Shown in pieces: positions 1 to 12,870 of a DNA stretch of 64,000 bases (positions are counted from its first letter, which is position 1; each line of letters opens with the position of its first letter). Origin of the DNA: Chloranthus sessilifolius (taxonomy: Eukaryota > Streptophyta > Magnoliopsida > Chloranthales > Chloranthaceae); contig CM037596.1 in NCBI GenBank assembly GCA_021018995.1, positions 104,949,416 through 105,013,415 on the forward strand, read 5' to 3'. The notes below the pieces were generated by a model. That model made no database searches. It was not told the origin of the DNA and saw only the letters and a list, made by a program, of their open reading frames with translations. Made by a program: the position numbers and the translations under genes.

Positions 1-604
1 GAGCAAAGAAACCGGTCCAAGCGGCATAGAGTATGGGCGTCCTGAAGATTGGGCCACGTGAACCTTGCATCAGCCAAGGGAATATCAAAAAATCCCCATT
101 CCTGAATGAGGGTGTTGAAGTCCCGCATAACCCTTCTAACTAGAGCCCCTCCCATCTTCTCATGCAGCCACCTGATTGCGTTGAAATCTCCTCCAAAGCA
201 GATCGGAAACTCCCATCGAGCCGCCACAACTGCTAACTCAAACCAGAAGTCCACCTGGCAATCGTTGCTTGTTGGCCCATACACCCCACAGAAGGTCCAT
301 TTATTCCCATTGTCCTTATTTTGGAGAACCACCGACGCCGTATAAATGCCCACCTCTTCATCCACCCTCTCAAACAAGATAGAATTCCAAGAGACCATGA
401 TACCCCCGGACGCACCCACCGAATCGGCCCCTATCCACTTCCATCTATTACCACCTAACACAGACGCGATTTTATCCTGATCATAGCAGCCCCACTTAGT
501 CTCTTATAGGGACACCACCGCTTGTGCATGGCGATGATTTTTTTTTTCGTCGGCCACTTTTTAGGGTTGCAAATACCCCTGACATTCCATGAAAACAGCT
601 TCAT
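1..604 (-). pseudogene. LINE ORF2 start: APE-type endonuclease, partial
   Basis: Begins [16 protein letters not shown]. After a stop near 510 (SL*ETKWG) the frame continues with WIGADSVGASGGIMVSWNS, VYGP and GGDFNAIR, and reaches RLDRFL at the window edge. These are the usual endonuclease motifs. The in-frame stop shows decay. Confidence 0.85.
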
Positions 605-647
605 GATGGAAACCAAATAAACCCACACGCATAGATCAGCACCAGAA

Positions 648-3116
648 TTAGGCTTCCGAAGAGCCTTTACCGTCCAACATCCCCCAATGTAGTCTTGCCA
701 GCTCCCTGGACTTGGAGCGTCTCTTTCGCTTTCTAGTTGCCTCGCTTCGACTGAGAAACGAGGACATAAACACCTTTCGTAGCACCACATCGGAGCCATG
801 TAATGATATTCCAAGTTCGCGCCCGAAACGAATGAGTCTATCAACGGCATCAGCATCGGGGATCTTGTCCCTCGAGCTAACTTCGGCGGAATAGTCGGTT
901 GAGCGGGAGGAGTTGAAGGAACATTGGAGCCATTCCCCTGAATCATCATATCTGAGGGATCTCAAGGGTAGCACATCATTCGTTGCCGACTCCGAGGAAG
1001 ACACTGAGTCAGCCAGCGGCGCGCCCGCCGGAAGTAAGTTGTCGGCGTCCGAAGATTCCACCCGTAACGTGGTGGAAGTGGACGAGACACCATTCGGGTT
1101 GTTCCGTTGGTCATCCTCAAAACTCATGAGAGGGACAGATCTCATCTGTTCCTCCTCAGGCCCAGAACAGCTCCCTCCTTCAATTGTTATTGCCTGACCC
1201 GACTGGACCCAGACTTGGTGGCCCTTAGCTGATCGGCCCATCTCCCATCAAAAATTAACCAGTTGTGGGAACAGAACCGGCCCACCGCAGAGGTCCACCA
1301 ACATCGACCTTGTTGCCTTTCTAATAAAAGCCCATGCCACGTGTCCATTAGCCCTGAAGCCTGCCCCACACGCCATCCCCTCAAAAACCACTCTGGCATC
1401 TCCCATACTGCTAAAGAAAACCGTGGATTTGGTATGAAACCAGCTCGCTAAAACACCCTTGTTTCCAGCATTGCCGCCACGTGTCCTGCTGTCCCTATCC
1501 AGCAATAGAGCAAAATTGTTCCCCACACAAACCCGCTTGAAGTGCTCGGCTTTCTCTAGGGGAACCGACACTTGTCGGTGACCCACCACGCGTCAGCTCC
1601 CTGCACATGGGGTCCTCGCCAAGCACCCATTCTCTCATGGATTTCAGCTCATCTGTCCTTGCCATTTTGAAATTCAAAAGGTAGTCTCCATTGTCATCCA
1701 TAGATCGGTTCATCTGAGTCGTTGATGCCGTCGGTGGTGAGAGATCAGAGTGAGGGTTACGAACCTCCACCGGCAACGTAGACAGCCTCCGCCCGTCATC
1801 CTGAGGGGGGCGTAAAGTCTCAACAACCGGAGCTGACACAAAAACCCTTTCTACCTCCTCCCTCTCGCCACCATCATCCTTGGCATGGCCCTTCGCTGAT
1901 GAGCTAGCACACTTCGACGGGGCCGTCCCCTGATGTTGTGCTATCATCGTGGGTGTCACCCACTGTGAGGCTCTTTCCCTCCTCCGTCCACGCTGGTCTA
2001 TCCTATCCCGGAGTGGGTGGACGAATGTCGTGAGTTCATTGTTGGGACTACGAGTACGTGTTCCTTACCTCTGATGATGGCCCCCGAAGGTTCCTGCTCC
2101 GGATGCCTCAAGACGAGAGCCCTCTCACCCAGCTCCACTTCTATGAAGATCCGAAAGCTTTGTCCATTAACGACGACGACACAACATCGCAGGATGGAAA
2201 CCACGACATTAGCAGTGACCAGGATTCAAGCGAAGCTAGTCTCCCACAGATCCTCCGTGCTCTGGTCGACAAGGATGAGGGAGGCGTAGAGAGCACCGAT
2301 CTCCGTGAACACCTCGGTCGTCCAAGCATGGATTGGGAGACCAAATAGATGCATCCAGCATCCCCCCTCCCATTTTTGTTCCGAGACTTCCCCTGTTTTC
2401 ACATCCCAGCGACGATAGACTACCGGGACCCCCTCTATCTGGAACCCTTTTTGAGCGAAGACGCTGGCGGTGGCCTCGTCGGAAAACTGGAGTAAATAGC
2501 TGGTGTTTAAAAATTTAGATATGTAAGGACGCTCGTGAAAGTCCAACGATAAATCTGAATGGGAAGTAAGGTTTTCGCCGGAAAGTTTATAATGGCCCAA
2601 AAATACGGTAGGTTAGATGCGGTGGACTTATAATGATGGTGGCTAAATTCCAAAACCGGAGACCCACCATTAATGCCCTTCTCGGCCTCACCTCCCTTTA
2701 GAGAGTCGACGTCCTTTCCAAAGACGCTAGCGTCGGCCTCCCATTGGCGGACGTCATCAGAAAAAGGCCCATCCGATGGTCGGGCCCAGCAACACCACAT
2801 TAGCGAGCGTAACCTCCAAGCGAACTGTCTGTCCCCCGCTGCTATACTCCAATCTCGAGGTTCTGCAGTATCTCTTGCCTGATATAGACCATCCATTCTT
2901 GATATCCCTCGCCTGGTTGTCACTAACGAAAATCTGCCCCTGAGAAGAAGCCCTAAGGGGAAGTGTTCCGTTGCCTTTCACCGGGATTCCCGCCGCCCGA
3001 GTCACCTCGCAGTCGTGACGATGGCTAAGGGACCTTCTTCTAAAGTTAACATTATGGCAACTGGGACAGATCCAATCACCCTCCCGTAGCACCAACAGCT
3101 TATCGCTCCAAGCCAT
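648..3116 (-). pseudogene. LINE ORF1 remnant: zinc finger plus DUF4283
   Basis: The frame starts MAWSDKLLVLREGDWICPSC; the WICPSCHNVNFRRRS stretch resembles a RanBP2-type zinc finger, but the third cysteine is serine here. Around 2226-2600 the fragment with CWMHLFGLPIHAWTTEVF is a DUF4283-type RNA-binding domain typical of plant LINE ORF1. A serine- and lysine-rich tail ends near 650 with ELARLHWGM. Several frameshifts break it. Confidence 0.8.
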
Positions 3117-4144
3117 ATGTAAATTTTGATTGAACTATAAATCAGCAGAGTGGACCAGTCGTAGATGCCACCTGGATCTGTGGCTGCAAGAAGATTCTGC
3201 AGTGGTTGTCACAACCCACTAGCACAGTGAAGAAGATGAAGTGAGGAGATGCTTCATAGGGCAGCAAAAGCCCCAAATAAGACCATATGATGGATGCGTC
3301 CCTGAGTTATGGGTTGAATCTGAGCCCAAAAACACCACGAACCACTGACTATAGGTAGGGATTCGGTGGGAGGTAGAAGACGATCCAAACCCCTCCTTAG
3401 AACTCCACCATGCAGCTCCCTAAGTAACCTTGATTGAGATAACACCCCCACCATCCACTTTTTAAGCCACATGGCTCAAACCTTTTAGGAATCCAAGTTT
3501 TCCAAATTGCAAGCCACCATTTGAACTAAACTCCACACCACTGAAATCTGATAATACAAACTCCAAAAAATGCAAAGCACAAAGAACACTTCATATAGTT
3601 CTTTTACTACAGTAATATAAGAAAGTTTGTAACAGAAAATTTTGGAATTGAGCTAATAACCAGCTCCAACAATTCTGGTATCGTTACTCATCGACATAAA
3701 GCACATGTGCTTCATCAACAAAGGGAAATCCACTTATCTAGAATTGAAGACATGGATTATTGATCAGTTGGTCAAGATCAATAGGTATGTGCACTGATTT
3801 TAAATACATCATACAGTTGGTATGTACAAGACAACTGCTTGTGATAAAAAAGACTAGAAGCCTTCTGATAGAAACAGAACATAAAGACAAAATTTATGAT
3901 AATGATATTTTATGTATATGATCTTAAGGGCTAAAAGGCAGAGCTCCCATAGCTGCTATTCTCCAATTTGTACCATGATCTATTTTTTAATTTGAATATA
4001 TGATAATATTTACCTGCACAATCAGATGAGAGTATAACAGAAAATTGAAACCAAGTTGTCGTAATTTCTAACGCCCCACCATCATCTTGAAGAACTATTG
4101 GCAGTAGTTAAATAAAGCTTCTTTTTGAAGCCATACGATTGTTC
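3117..4144. other. SNI1 downstream region
   Basis: No gene is recognised. Positions 3117-3470 may be the LINE 5' leader. The AT-rich 3500-4144 stretch should include the SNI1 3' UTR and polyadenylation site, but I cannot place the site. Confidence 0.5.
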
Positions 4145-4205
4145 TCAAAGAAATGATGCTGCCATAAATAAAGCTTCTTTCTCGAAAGGCGTGATCTCCA
4201 TATGC
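4145..4205 (-). CDS. SNI1: SNI1 exon 15, terminal
   Basis: Encodes (E)[19 protein letters not shown] and a TGA stop; matches the Arabidopsis tail KIEILPFGKEALFTAG. Acceptor GTGCAG. It lies 6.1 kb from exon 14, across the copia element. Confidence 0.88.
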
Positions 4206-4276
4206 CTGCACAGACGAAACACAACCTTTAGAAACAAGCTTAATGATATTATTGTGGAAACCGGTGAATCATAACA

Positions 4277-4333
<57 letters not shown>

Positions 4334-7300
4334 CTACATAATTTTCATCAACGAGAGAATGAAGTAGAAGGGGTTATCAAAACATTGTTGCATCATGACA
4401 GATGAAACATACAAGGAGTTGTCACCATGGTTCAAAATCTCGGTTTACCGATACAGATCGGTCACCTTCAAAACTGATACATGTCGGTATCGGCCGATAC
4501 ATTGGTCAATGATGGGATAAGGCTGTGATGTGTAAAATGATATAGGAAGAGAGCATGGACAGTCCACAAGGGTGCAGTCCAAGATATCCGTCGTCTGCCC
4601 CTTGTAGTCTAAATTGAAAAATAAACAAAGTAATATTATTACGAAACTGTTCGATCATGATATTTGTGGAAAAGAATGTAGGAAGAGAGCATCACGCAAG
4701 GTTCTGAGGAGAATTTGGAAATGAGCATCATGCAGGATTCTGAAGGGAACTAAGTAAGTTACTACATTTCTTTATTAGAAGAAAACACACACGTGGAAAC
4801 TCTTACCGATTAAGAAAAAACACCTGGAAACTATCATTCCCTGCAAATGAGCCACATATACTTTTAGTTTAATAGAAAGGAAGTTAATCTTTCTTCAAAT
4901 GTAACATTTGATCTTAAATTTTCACTCTTAATGGAAGGCCTAAAATAATTCGATTCATTTATGGAAGAAAAGATAAAACATGATTCCGTATCTCTCGCTC
5001 CAATAATGCCAAGCAGCAACCAGTTAATTATTTAGGGTTAGGGTGAGGAAGAGAGGAAGGAAAAGAGAGGAGAATATTAGGGTTGAGTATTACAAGCACT
5101 TTTCCTAATGCATTAAAAATATATACGTTCTTACATATGACACGGACTACGGTGTCATGGATAGTATGGTAGATGTAAGTAACTCACTTACACTCTAAGT
5201 TACTTACATCTACACCCCACCATAGACTACTCACACACCCATATACAATAAAGATATTTCTATACTCCCCCTCAAGTTGGGGCATATATATATATATATC
5301 CTGCCCAACTTGCTAGTGATATCATAAAGCCGACTTCTACTAACAGCCTTGGTGAGAACATCTGCTAACTGATTTTCATATCTAACTTGGGGAATGCATA
5401 CTTCTTTAGATTCAACCTTCTAACGAACAAAGTGACGGTCCGCCTCTATTTGTTTTGTCCTTTCATGATATACCGGATTCTGAACAATGTGATGAGCGGC
5501 TATCTCCAAACAAAATCATAGGAAGTTTTACCTTAACTCCCAAATCGGCAAGAATGTCTCTCATTCACTTTCCTTCCCTAGTGCCTTGAGACACAGCTCT
5601 GTATTCTCCTTCAGCACTTGATTTAGAGACCACATGTTGTTTTAAGGATTTCCAAGTGACCAAATTTTCACCCAGAAATGTGCAATAGCATGTGATAGAT
5701 CTCCTATCATCAAGGGAGCCAGCTCAATCTGCATCAGTAAATATCTTTACATCAAGGTGACCTCGATCTCTACATTGACGTCCTCGACATGGACTACTCT
5801 TCAAGTATCTCAAAATCCAGTAGACAACATCAAGATGGATACTCTTTGGAGAGTGTATGTACTGACTAACAACACTAACCGCATATGCTATATATGGTTG
5901 TGTCATATTGAGATAGATGAGTTTACATTGATACATGCGAGCATTCTTGAGTGACTCTCCTTCACTTCCTCTGAGTTGATTCTACTCAATGGGAGTAGTT
6001 GTTGGCTTACAGCCCATCATTCATGTATCTCATAGCACATGCAAGGTATACTGCCTTTGAGATAACGCAATACCTTTTGTGGATTTAGAAACTTCAATTC
6101 CAAGAAAGTACTTGAATGGACGTAAGTCCTTGATCTCAAAAACTTTACTCCAAATATCCTTTCAACTGAAGTACCTCATTACTGTCATCACCTGTGACAA
6201 TGAAGTCATAAACGTATACCAACACCACTGTAAGGTGCACTCCTCTCTTTATAAACAAGGTATGGTCATAGTGACTCCTATGATACCCCATCTTCATGAC
6301 TGCCTCATTGAACTTTTGAAACTAAGCTCTAGAAGACTGCTTTAACCCATAAATCGATTTCTTTAACTTGCTGACTCTCTCAGGCTCTCCCTGTTTTACA
6401 AAATCCAGTGGTAATGCCATGTAAACCTCCTCCTTTAGGTCACCATGAAGAAAGGCATTCTTCACGTCCAACTAATAAAGCAGCCAACTCTTACAAGCAG
6501 CTAGGGATAACAAAACCCGAATAGTATTAGACTTAGCCACAAGAGGCAAAGTCTCTTGATAATCTACACCTTGTGTCTGCGTAAAGCCTATTGCCACAAG
6601 CCGAGCTTTATACCTCTCAACTGTACCAACAAGTCTATACTTCACAGTATAACCCACTTGCAACCAACCACCTTCTTTCATGGGGGAAGATCAACAACTT
6701 CCCATGTATGACTAGATTCAAGGGCATCCATTTCTTGTACCATAGCCTCCTTCCACTTTGGCTGAGAGGGAGCATTAGACAAAGAAGTAGAGGAATAAAA
6801 ATGGAACCCAAAAAACTAATAAAGGCATGATGAGAATCTGACATATCTTGGTAAGAAACATACTTACAAATAGGCTGATGGGTACATGACCTGATGACTT
6901 TCGAAGAGCAATGGGAAGTTCGAGCTCACTTTGACTTTGAGGGCTTCCCCGCGTAAAGGACTTTGGTCAATAGTCTTTGAAGGAGGCCCTTGTGGTACAC
7001 TAGTCTCCTTGAATTCTTCTTAACATAGGATTTTCCTTCTTCCAATTTTGCAAACTTATTAAATGTGAGTATTTCAAATTGTTCTGCTTCATAATTCTCT
7101 CCATCACCAATGTCAGGAAACGCATCATTCACATCCACCCTTGGTAACACACTTGTGAGCTCTTCACCATGAGTCTCCCCTTGAGAGGGCATTGAGATCT
7201 CTCCCCTTGGCCTGTATAGAAGGCGGTATCTTCGAATAATGTCACATTCATAGTAACAAAGAATTTTCAAGAGGTAGGATCATAGCACTTATAACCATTT

Positions 7301-10300
7301 TGAGTAGGAGGATACCAACAAAGATACTAGTGACTTTAGGATCAAGTTTGGATTGATGCCCTATAGGAATATGGGCAAAACACAATGACCCAAAAACATG
7401 AGGGGGAATGGAGAATAGAACACGATCAGGGAACACTAATTTGCATGCAGATTTGCTTCGAAGAACTAGAGTAGACATGTGGTTGCTCAAGAAAATAGAA
7501 GTGCGAACTACTTCACCCCAAAGATACTTGAGAACATTCATTCCAAACAAAAGAGAGCGAGCAACTTCAAGGACATGATGGTTTTTTCTTTCGGATACCC
7601 CATTTTACTGAGAGGTATAAGGGCAAGTGGTCTGCCACTCAATTCTATGTTCACATAAATATGTTTGAAGTTGGTGTGAGGCATACTCCCCTCCATTATC
7701 AGAACGCAAAACCTTAATATGGGCATGAAACTGAGTTTGAACTAATTTATGAAATGTAGGAAACACAGAAGCAACCTCATCTTTTGTTTTAAGCAAATAA
7801 AGCATGGTATAACAAGTGCAATCATCAATAAAAGAAACAAAATATCTAAAACCATGAGTAGAAATAACATGAGACGAACCCCAAACATCTGAATGTACTA
7901 ACTCGAAAGGAATTTTACTTCTACTAACACTAACAGGATAACTACTTCTCTAAGGTTTAGCGAATTGACAAACTTCACATGTAAATAAGGGTAAATCACA
8001 ATTCTGTAACTTGTCGGGAAAGAATAAGGAAAGACAAAAATAGGTAAGCGGCCACATAAGGCATGCCACAATTGAAGCTCCTCCATCCTGCCACTAGCAG
8101 CTATAGGTCTTTGTATCCTTTGTACATCCGACACCTCAAACAAATAGAGCCCATGCTCCTCACAACCATGACCAAATATCATCCCCTAAGTCAAATCCTG
8201 AAACACACAACGAGAAGGATAAAGGTTACACAACAGTTCAGATATTTGGTTAAACGACTAATAGATAAAATATTTAAAGGTATTTTAGGAACAAACAATG
8301 TAGAGTCTAATGGTAAGGTACCCATTTGGATGGTCCCCTTTCCTTGTACAACGGCACAGGAACAAGAGAACCATCTGCAACACGAATCTAATAGTATGTG
8401 ACATACCCGTCATATGGTCGGTACCCCAGAATGAATGATCCATGAGGATGGGGAAGAGGATGATACATGTGCAGAGCCATAGGTTCTTGACTCAGCCAAA
8501 TGGGGGGGACTGAAGGATGGCCCTGGCAAAGAAGTTTGTGAACTGGCAGCACGCTGAAGAAGGCTCTGAAGGACATGGTACTCCTTTCGAGTAAGGGTGC
8601 CCTGCCTAGGGGATGATGCAGTCACTGAAGGAGCTGAAGTAGGTGTAGCAGTAATTGGAAGACATGTCCCCTCATCACTAGTTGTCTGATATGCATGAGC
8701 CCCGAGAGGAGGCTTGGGCTTGCCATGAAGATCCCAGCATGTATCGATCAAATGTCCCTTTCTTCCACAGTGAGTACATTTTGGTTTCTCTTTTCCATCT
8801 CTCGAAAAATTACTATGACAACCTCTACCACCAAAACCTCCACCGGATCAACCCCCACCTCTACAAAACTCAGAAAAGGATGGGAGCGTAGACCTCTCTG
8901 GATCACCACTTTGAGGACCAACATGCATATATTGCCTACAACTCTCCTGATGGAGTAACTGTGTAAACACTGAACCAATTGGGGGACATTCCCCTTGCCC
9001 TAAAATATTAGCCCTGATGACTTCGTGTTTGGGTTTCACACCTCTCAATAAGTCAAACACTTTCTTTCGATCAACCATCTTCTGAGCCTTGCCAATGCAT
9101 GCATTACACATATCACTTTCCTAATACTGGGCCAACTCATCCCATAATGATCGAAGTTGAGTGTAATAATCACTCAATGATCTCTCTCCTTGTTGGAGAT
9201 TGCTAATCTTATCACTGATCTGAAATATCTTTGCAAAGTTGTGCTGCTATGAGTAAGCTTCACGAACAGCCTCCCACAGAACATGAGCCGTAGTGAAACT
9301 CATAAACGACTCACTAATGTCAGGCTGCATAGAACGAAGCAGTAAAGTCATCACATACCAATTCTCAGATTCCTAGTCACACTACATGGGATCTGTAACA
9401 TAAACTAGAATTATGGTACCATTGATGTACCTTAGCTTCTTCTTCGCCCCCAAACCCATATATGCTGACCTAGACCGTGAAAAAGAATTCTTACCGTTGA
9501 ATTTCATCGTGGTAATTTGAAACCATGAAACCCATCGGCACCACTGCCGACACCAACTTCAGAGTCCTTTATGAGGGATGCTAACAAATCTCCAATCAAA
9601 GACCAAATACTAGAAGAACACTCTTCTCCTTCCGGCTATATAGCTTCATAGAACCCTCAAAGGGATCACAACTGATTCAATCAAACACACAAATACCACA
9701 TGCACAGCCATAGCTGATCACATATTCATGCAAGACCCCAAATAAAATTTATCATAGCATCCACTCACAACAAATCATGAAAAAACAGCAAGAAATGTGC
9801 TTTTAAGAAGTGTTGTCGATGTTAAACAGCAAGAAATATGATATCAGCATTAGTCTGGTGACGTCGACAGCGAGAAGAAAAACAAACCTCCGATGGATCC
9901 GCTCTATTAATTATTTAGGGTTAGGGTTAGGAAGAGAAGAAGGAGAGAGGAGAGAAGGAGAAAATTAAAGTTGAGTGTTACAAGCAGTCTGCCCAATGCA
10001 TTAAGAACATATACGATCTTACATCTGACACGGACTACGCATCATGGATGGTATGGTAGATGTAAGTAACTCACTTACACTCTACACCCCACAATAGACT
10101 ACTCACAGACTCATATACAATAAAGATATCTCTACACAACCAACAGAAATGCTTTCAAAACAAATTTCCATAAAGAACAATGTGACAACAAGAATAGCTC
10201 TACCATAGAATTATTCAAGGAGAATTTATCTACATCAAATAAACATAAAGTAAAGAATATATATACTGCAAATAATAGAAATAATTACTCATTAGTTCTT

Positions 10301-12729
10301 CTAAGATTCCGAAAAGCAGAAACCATGCTCTTGCATATATGCATGAGGGAGCTGCTTCCATTAGTTTTGTCAGAATCAGTAATGTGTTGCATGGATAGAT
10401 AAGCCTGGAAAAGAATAATAAGTAGATAAGTGCTTAACAATAAATGGAAGATAGAAACTAACAAAATTAAGGACTCCTGACCGTCATTTTAAACACCAAA
10501 ATGGTGTTTAAATTATCTTACACCATCAATGGTTTAAGAGGTGAGCCATCCATACCATCAAAGGGATAGATCATATATTGAAGTGCAACATGCCCAAAAT
10601 TACGTTTTAGGGAGATTTCGACCATCCGATCTGTGGACTATAATATCAACCGTTGTTTTAATGGCCGACATTAAAGTTCATCAATCGGATGGCTCACATT
10701 CACTTATAGGCATGTTTCTTTTGGCTGAGAAATGTTCCAATGATAGATTGCAACTTCGACAATTTAGATTGATCACAGATGTGCGCCACCTTGCATAATG
10801 ATAAATCACACTTCAATGGTGTGAGATAAGAAGTCTAATTTTAATTGTGTAAGATAATTTAAACACCATTTTGGTGTTTAAATGTCGATCACGAGGCATT
10901 ATCCAAAAAATTAACCATGACTAGTACCAATTACAATATAGTACGCTAATTAGTATCAATTACAATATAGTATATGTGTCAAGGAGGGGAAGAAACAAAC
11001 TGAAGTTCATGCTATTCAATATTAAATAACAAATACTTAACTAGAAAAAGAGCACCTGAGGAAAATGTTGCCATGTTTTACTCGAGTGTTTTTTTTTTAA
11101 TCTGAACAAGTAAAAAATATATGTTCAAAAATTCTGGCAGGCAACCATGCAACAAATCCAGCAGGACTCAAAGCCAGACAAAGCCAGCTGAAAACAATCC
11201 TCTGCAGGTAAGCGCCCAGATGATGAGATCTCAACCATAAATCACTCTCTGATTGCACGGTTCTATTTCAACCACCAGACATGTTTTACTGTTGTTATTA
11301 GCATATAAACTCCATTATTGAGTGTATTTGCTTTCCTTCAAAGGATACGTAGAAAAGAACACAAGTTACACACCAGAAACACTTAATAAGATAATTATAA
11401 ACAAGGTGTCTAAATCAGTATATCAGTTATCGGTCCCCCCTATACTGATACAAATAAATTAGTCATATTTAAGTTTAGAACATGTTACAATATATAGATA
11501 TATCATGGATGTATCATTGATGCAATTAATAATTAGGCATATTTGAGTTTAGAACATGTTATCATGTAGTTATTAGATTAGAAATTAACATGCATGCTAG
11601 ATAATGTATTGTTTTAATTTGGAAATTTTCCGAAAAAAGAAGTTCCAATTTGAAAATAAAAATGTGGGAACATTATGCCTTGGTTTTAAACATCGTTACA
11701 TGTTTCGTAAAACATGATGAGGAATTTAATTGTTTCTAATTGCATGAATTAGTCCCTTTTAAATCTATATGATCATATGAGATTGTTACATGCTTTAGAC
11801 ACATATTATAGAGATATTGTGCGAAACACTTAGGCTTTGTTTGATAACTTGGAGTTCAGCTCTTGGAAGTGAATTAGCACTTCCATGCTCACTTCCTTCG
11901 AATTGAATTGCCTTGGAAATGACACTTCTCTTGTTTGATTATGTTGTGGGAAGTGACTTCCCTAGAATTGCAATTCCATTGGTTGATTAGATTCTCTGGG
12001 AAATAAATTCCTTTGGAATTGGAAAAGGGTATTTTTAACAAATGCTAATAAAAGAAAAAATTGAAATTTAAGATACTTCATTTCAATTGTTTCATAAAGA
12101 CTATTTTGCCCCACGGAATTGGCACTTCAGCCATTTCATGAGTGGAATTGGTTTTAGTTGTGAGGGAAATGGTGGGTGGAAGTGAATTCCACTTGTGGGC
12201 GCCACTTCAATTCGCTTCATCCCCTTAAGCTTCAATCAAACAGAAAATGTGGTATTGGAAATTCAATTCCACCCTAGAATTGCCACTTCCACCTTATCAA
12301 ACACAGCCTAAGACTAGTTGCAACTTTCAATAAATATTGGCGTGAAGCATACTGTTAAGTATAAACTACTCTACAGACAACAAACTAAAAATGTACATAG
12401 CGTTACATCTGGGAAAATGTTACTTTTCTACAAAACAAGTAATAGTGATCACCTGAAAAGCATGTGCTAGCAGCAGCTGGGAAACTTCTGGGCTAATTTT
12501 TTTTATGACGCTTCTTACACTTGTCCCATTTGAAAAGCACTTTAAAACACCATCAAACGTTGCATCATCTGAATCATTATTTGATCTCCGAGTACGAACA
12601 GAAGGCTAAAATGGAAAAAAAAAAAGAAAAAAAGTAAGAAAGTCGTAAATGAAAAGTTCCTAAACAATGAGATTAGCATAACATTGCTTGCGGATTCTTG
12701 GATTTCTAGATCAGAGTATTAGCACAACA

Positions 12730-12785
<56 letters not shown>

Positions 12786-12814
12786 CCTCTCCCTATCCCT
12801 ATCCCTATCCCTCT

Positions 12815-12870
<56 letters not shown>

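Larger units (their letters stand above)
1..3116 (-). mobile_element. LINE (L1-type), cut by the window start
   Basis: A non-LTR retrotransposon runs leftwards: ORF1 with an N-terminal zinc finger and a DUF4283-like domain, then ORF2 starting with an APE-type endonuclease. It is the same family as the LINE at 43380-49632. Reverse transcriptase and 3' end lie beyond position 1. The 5' end is not defined; it may reach about 3470. It sits some 700-1000 bp beyond the SNI1 stop, in the same orientation. Confidence 0.9.
5022..10136 (-). mobile_element. Ty1-copia LTR retrotransposon in intron 14
   Basis: Two similar terminal repeats flank a broken copia polyprotein read on the minus strand. A 5-bp duplication CAACC flanks the element (5017-5021 and 10137-10141). 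A polypurine tract TTGAGGGGGAG adjoins the left LTR in minus orientation. The sequence after the right LTR is a poor match to the usual Met-tRNA primer site. Domain order is gag, protease, integrase, reverse transcriptase, RNase H, as in Ty1-copia. Confidence 0.92.

Noticed and set aside
9905-9932. TTTAGGGTTAGGGTTAGG resembles plant telomere repeat
   Set aside because: Only two to three units, present in both copia LTRs; it is part of the LTR and not telomeric DNA.
10541-10798. 85-codon ORF
   Set aside because: Lies wholly inside a MITE and is not preserved in the second copy at 36661-37307.
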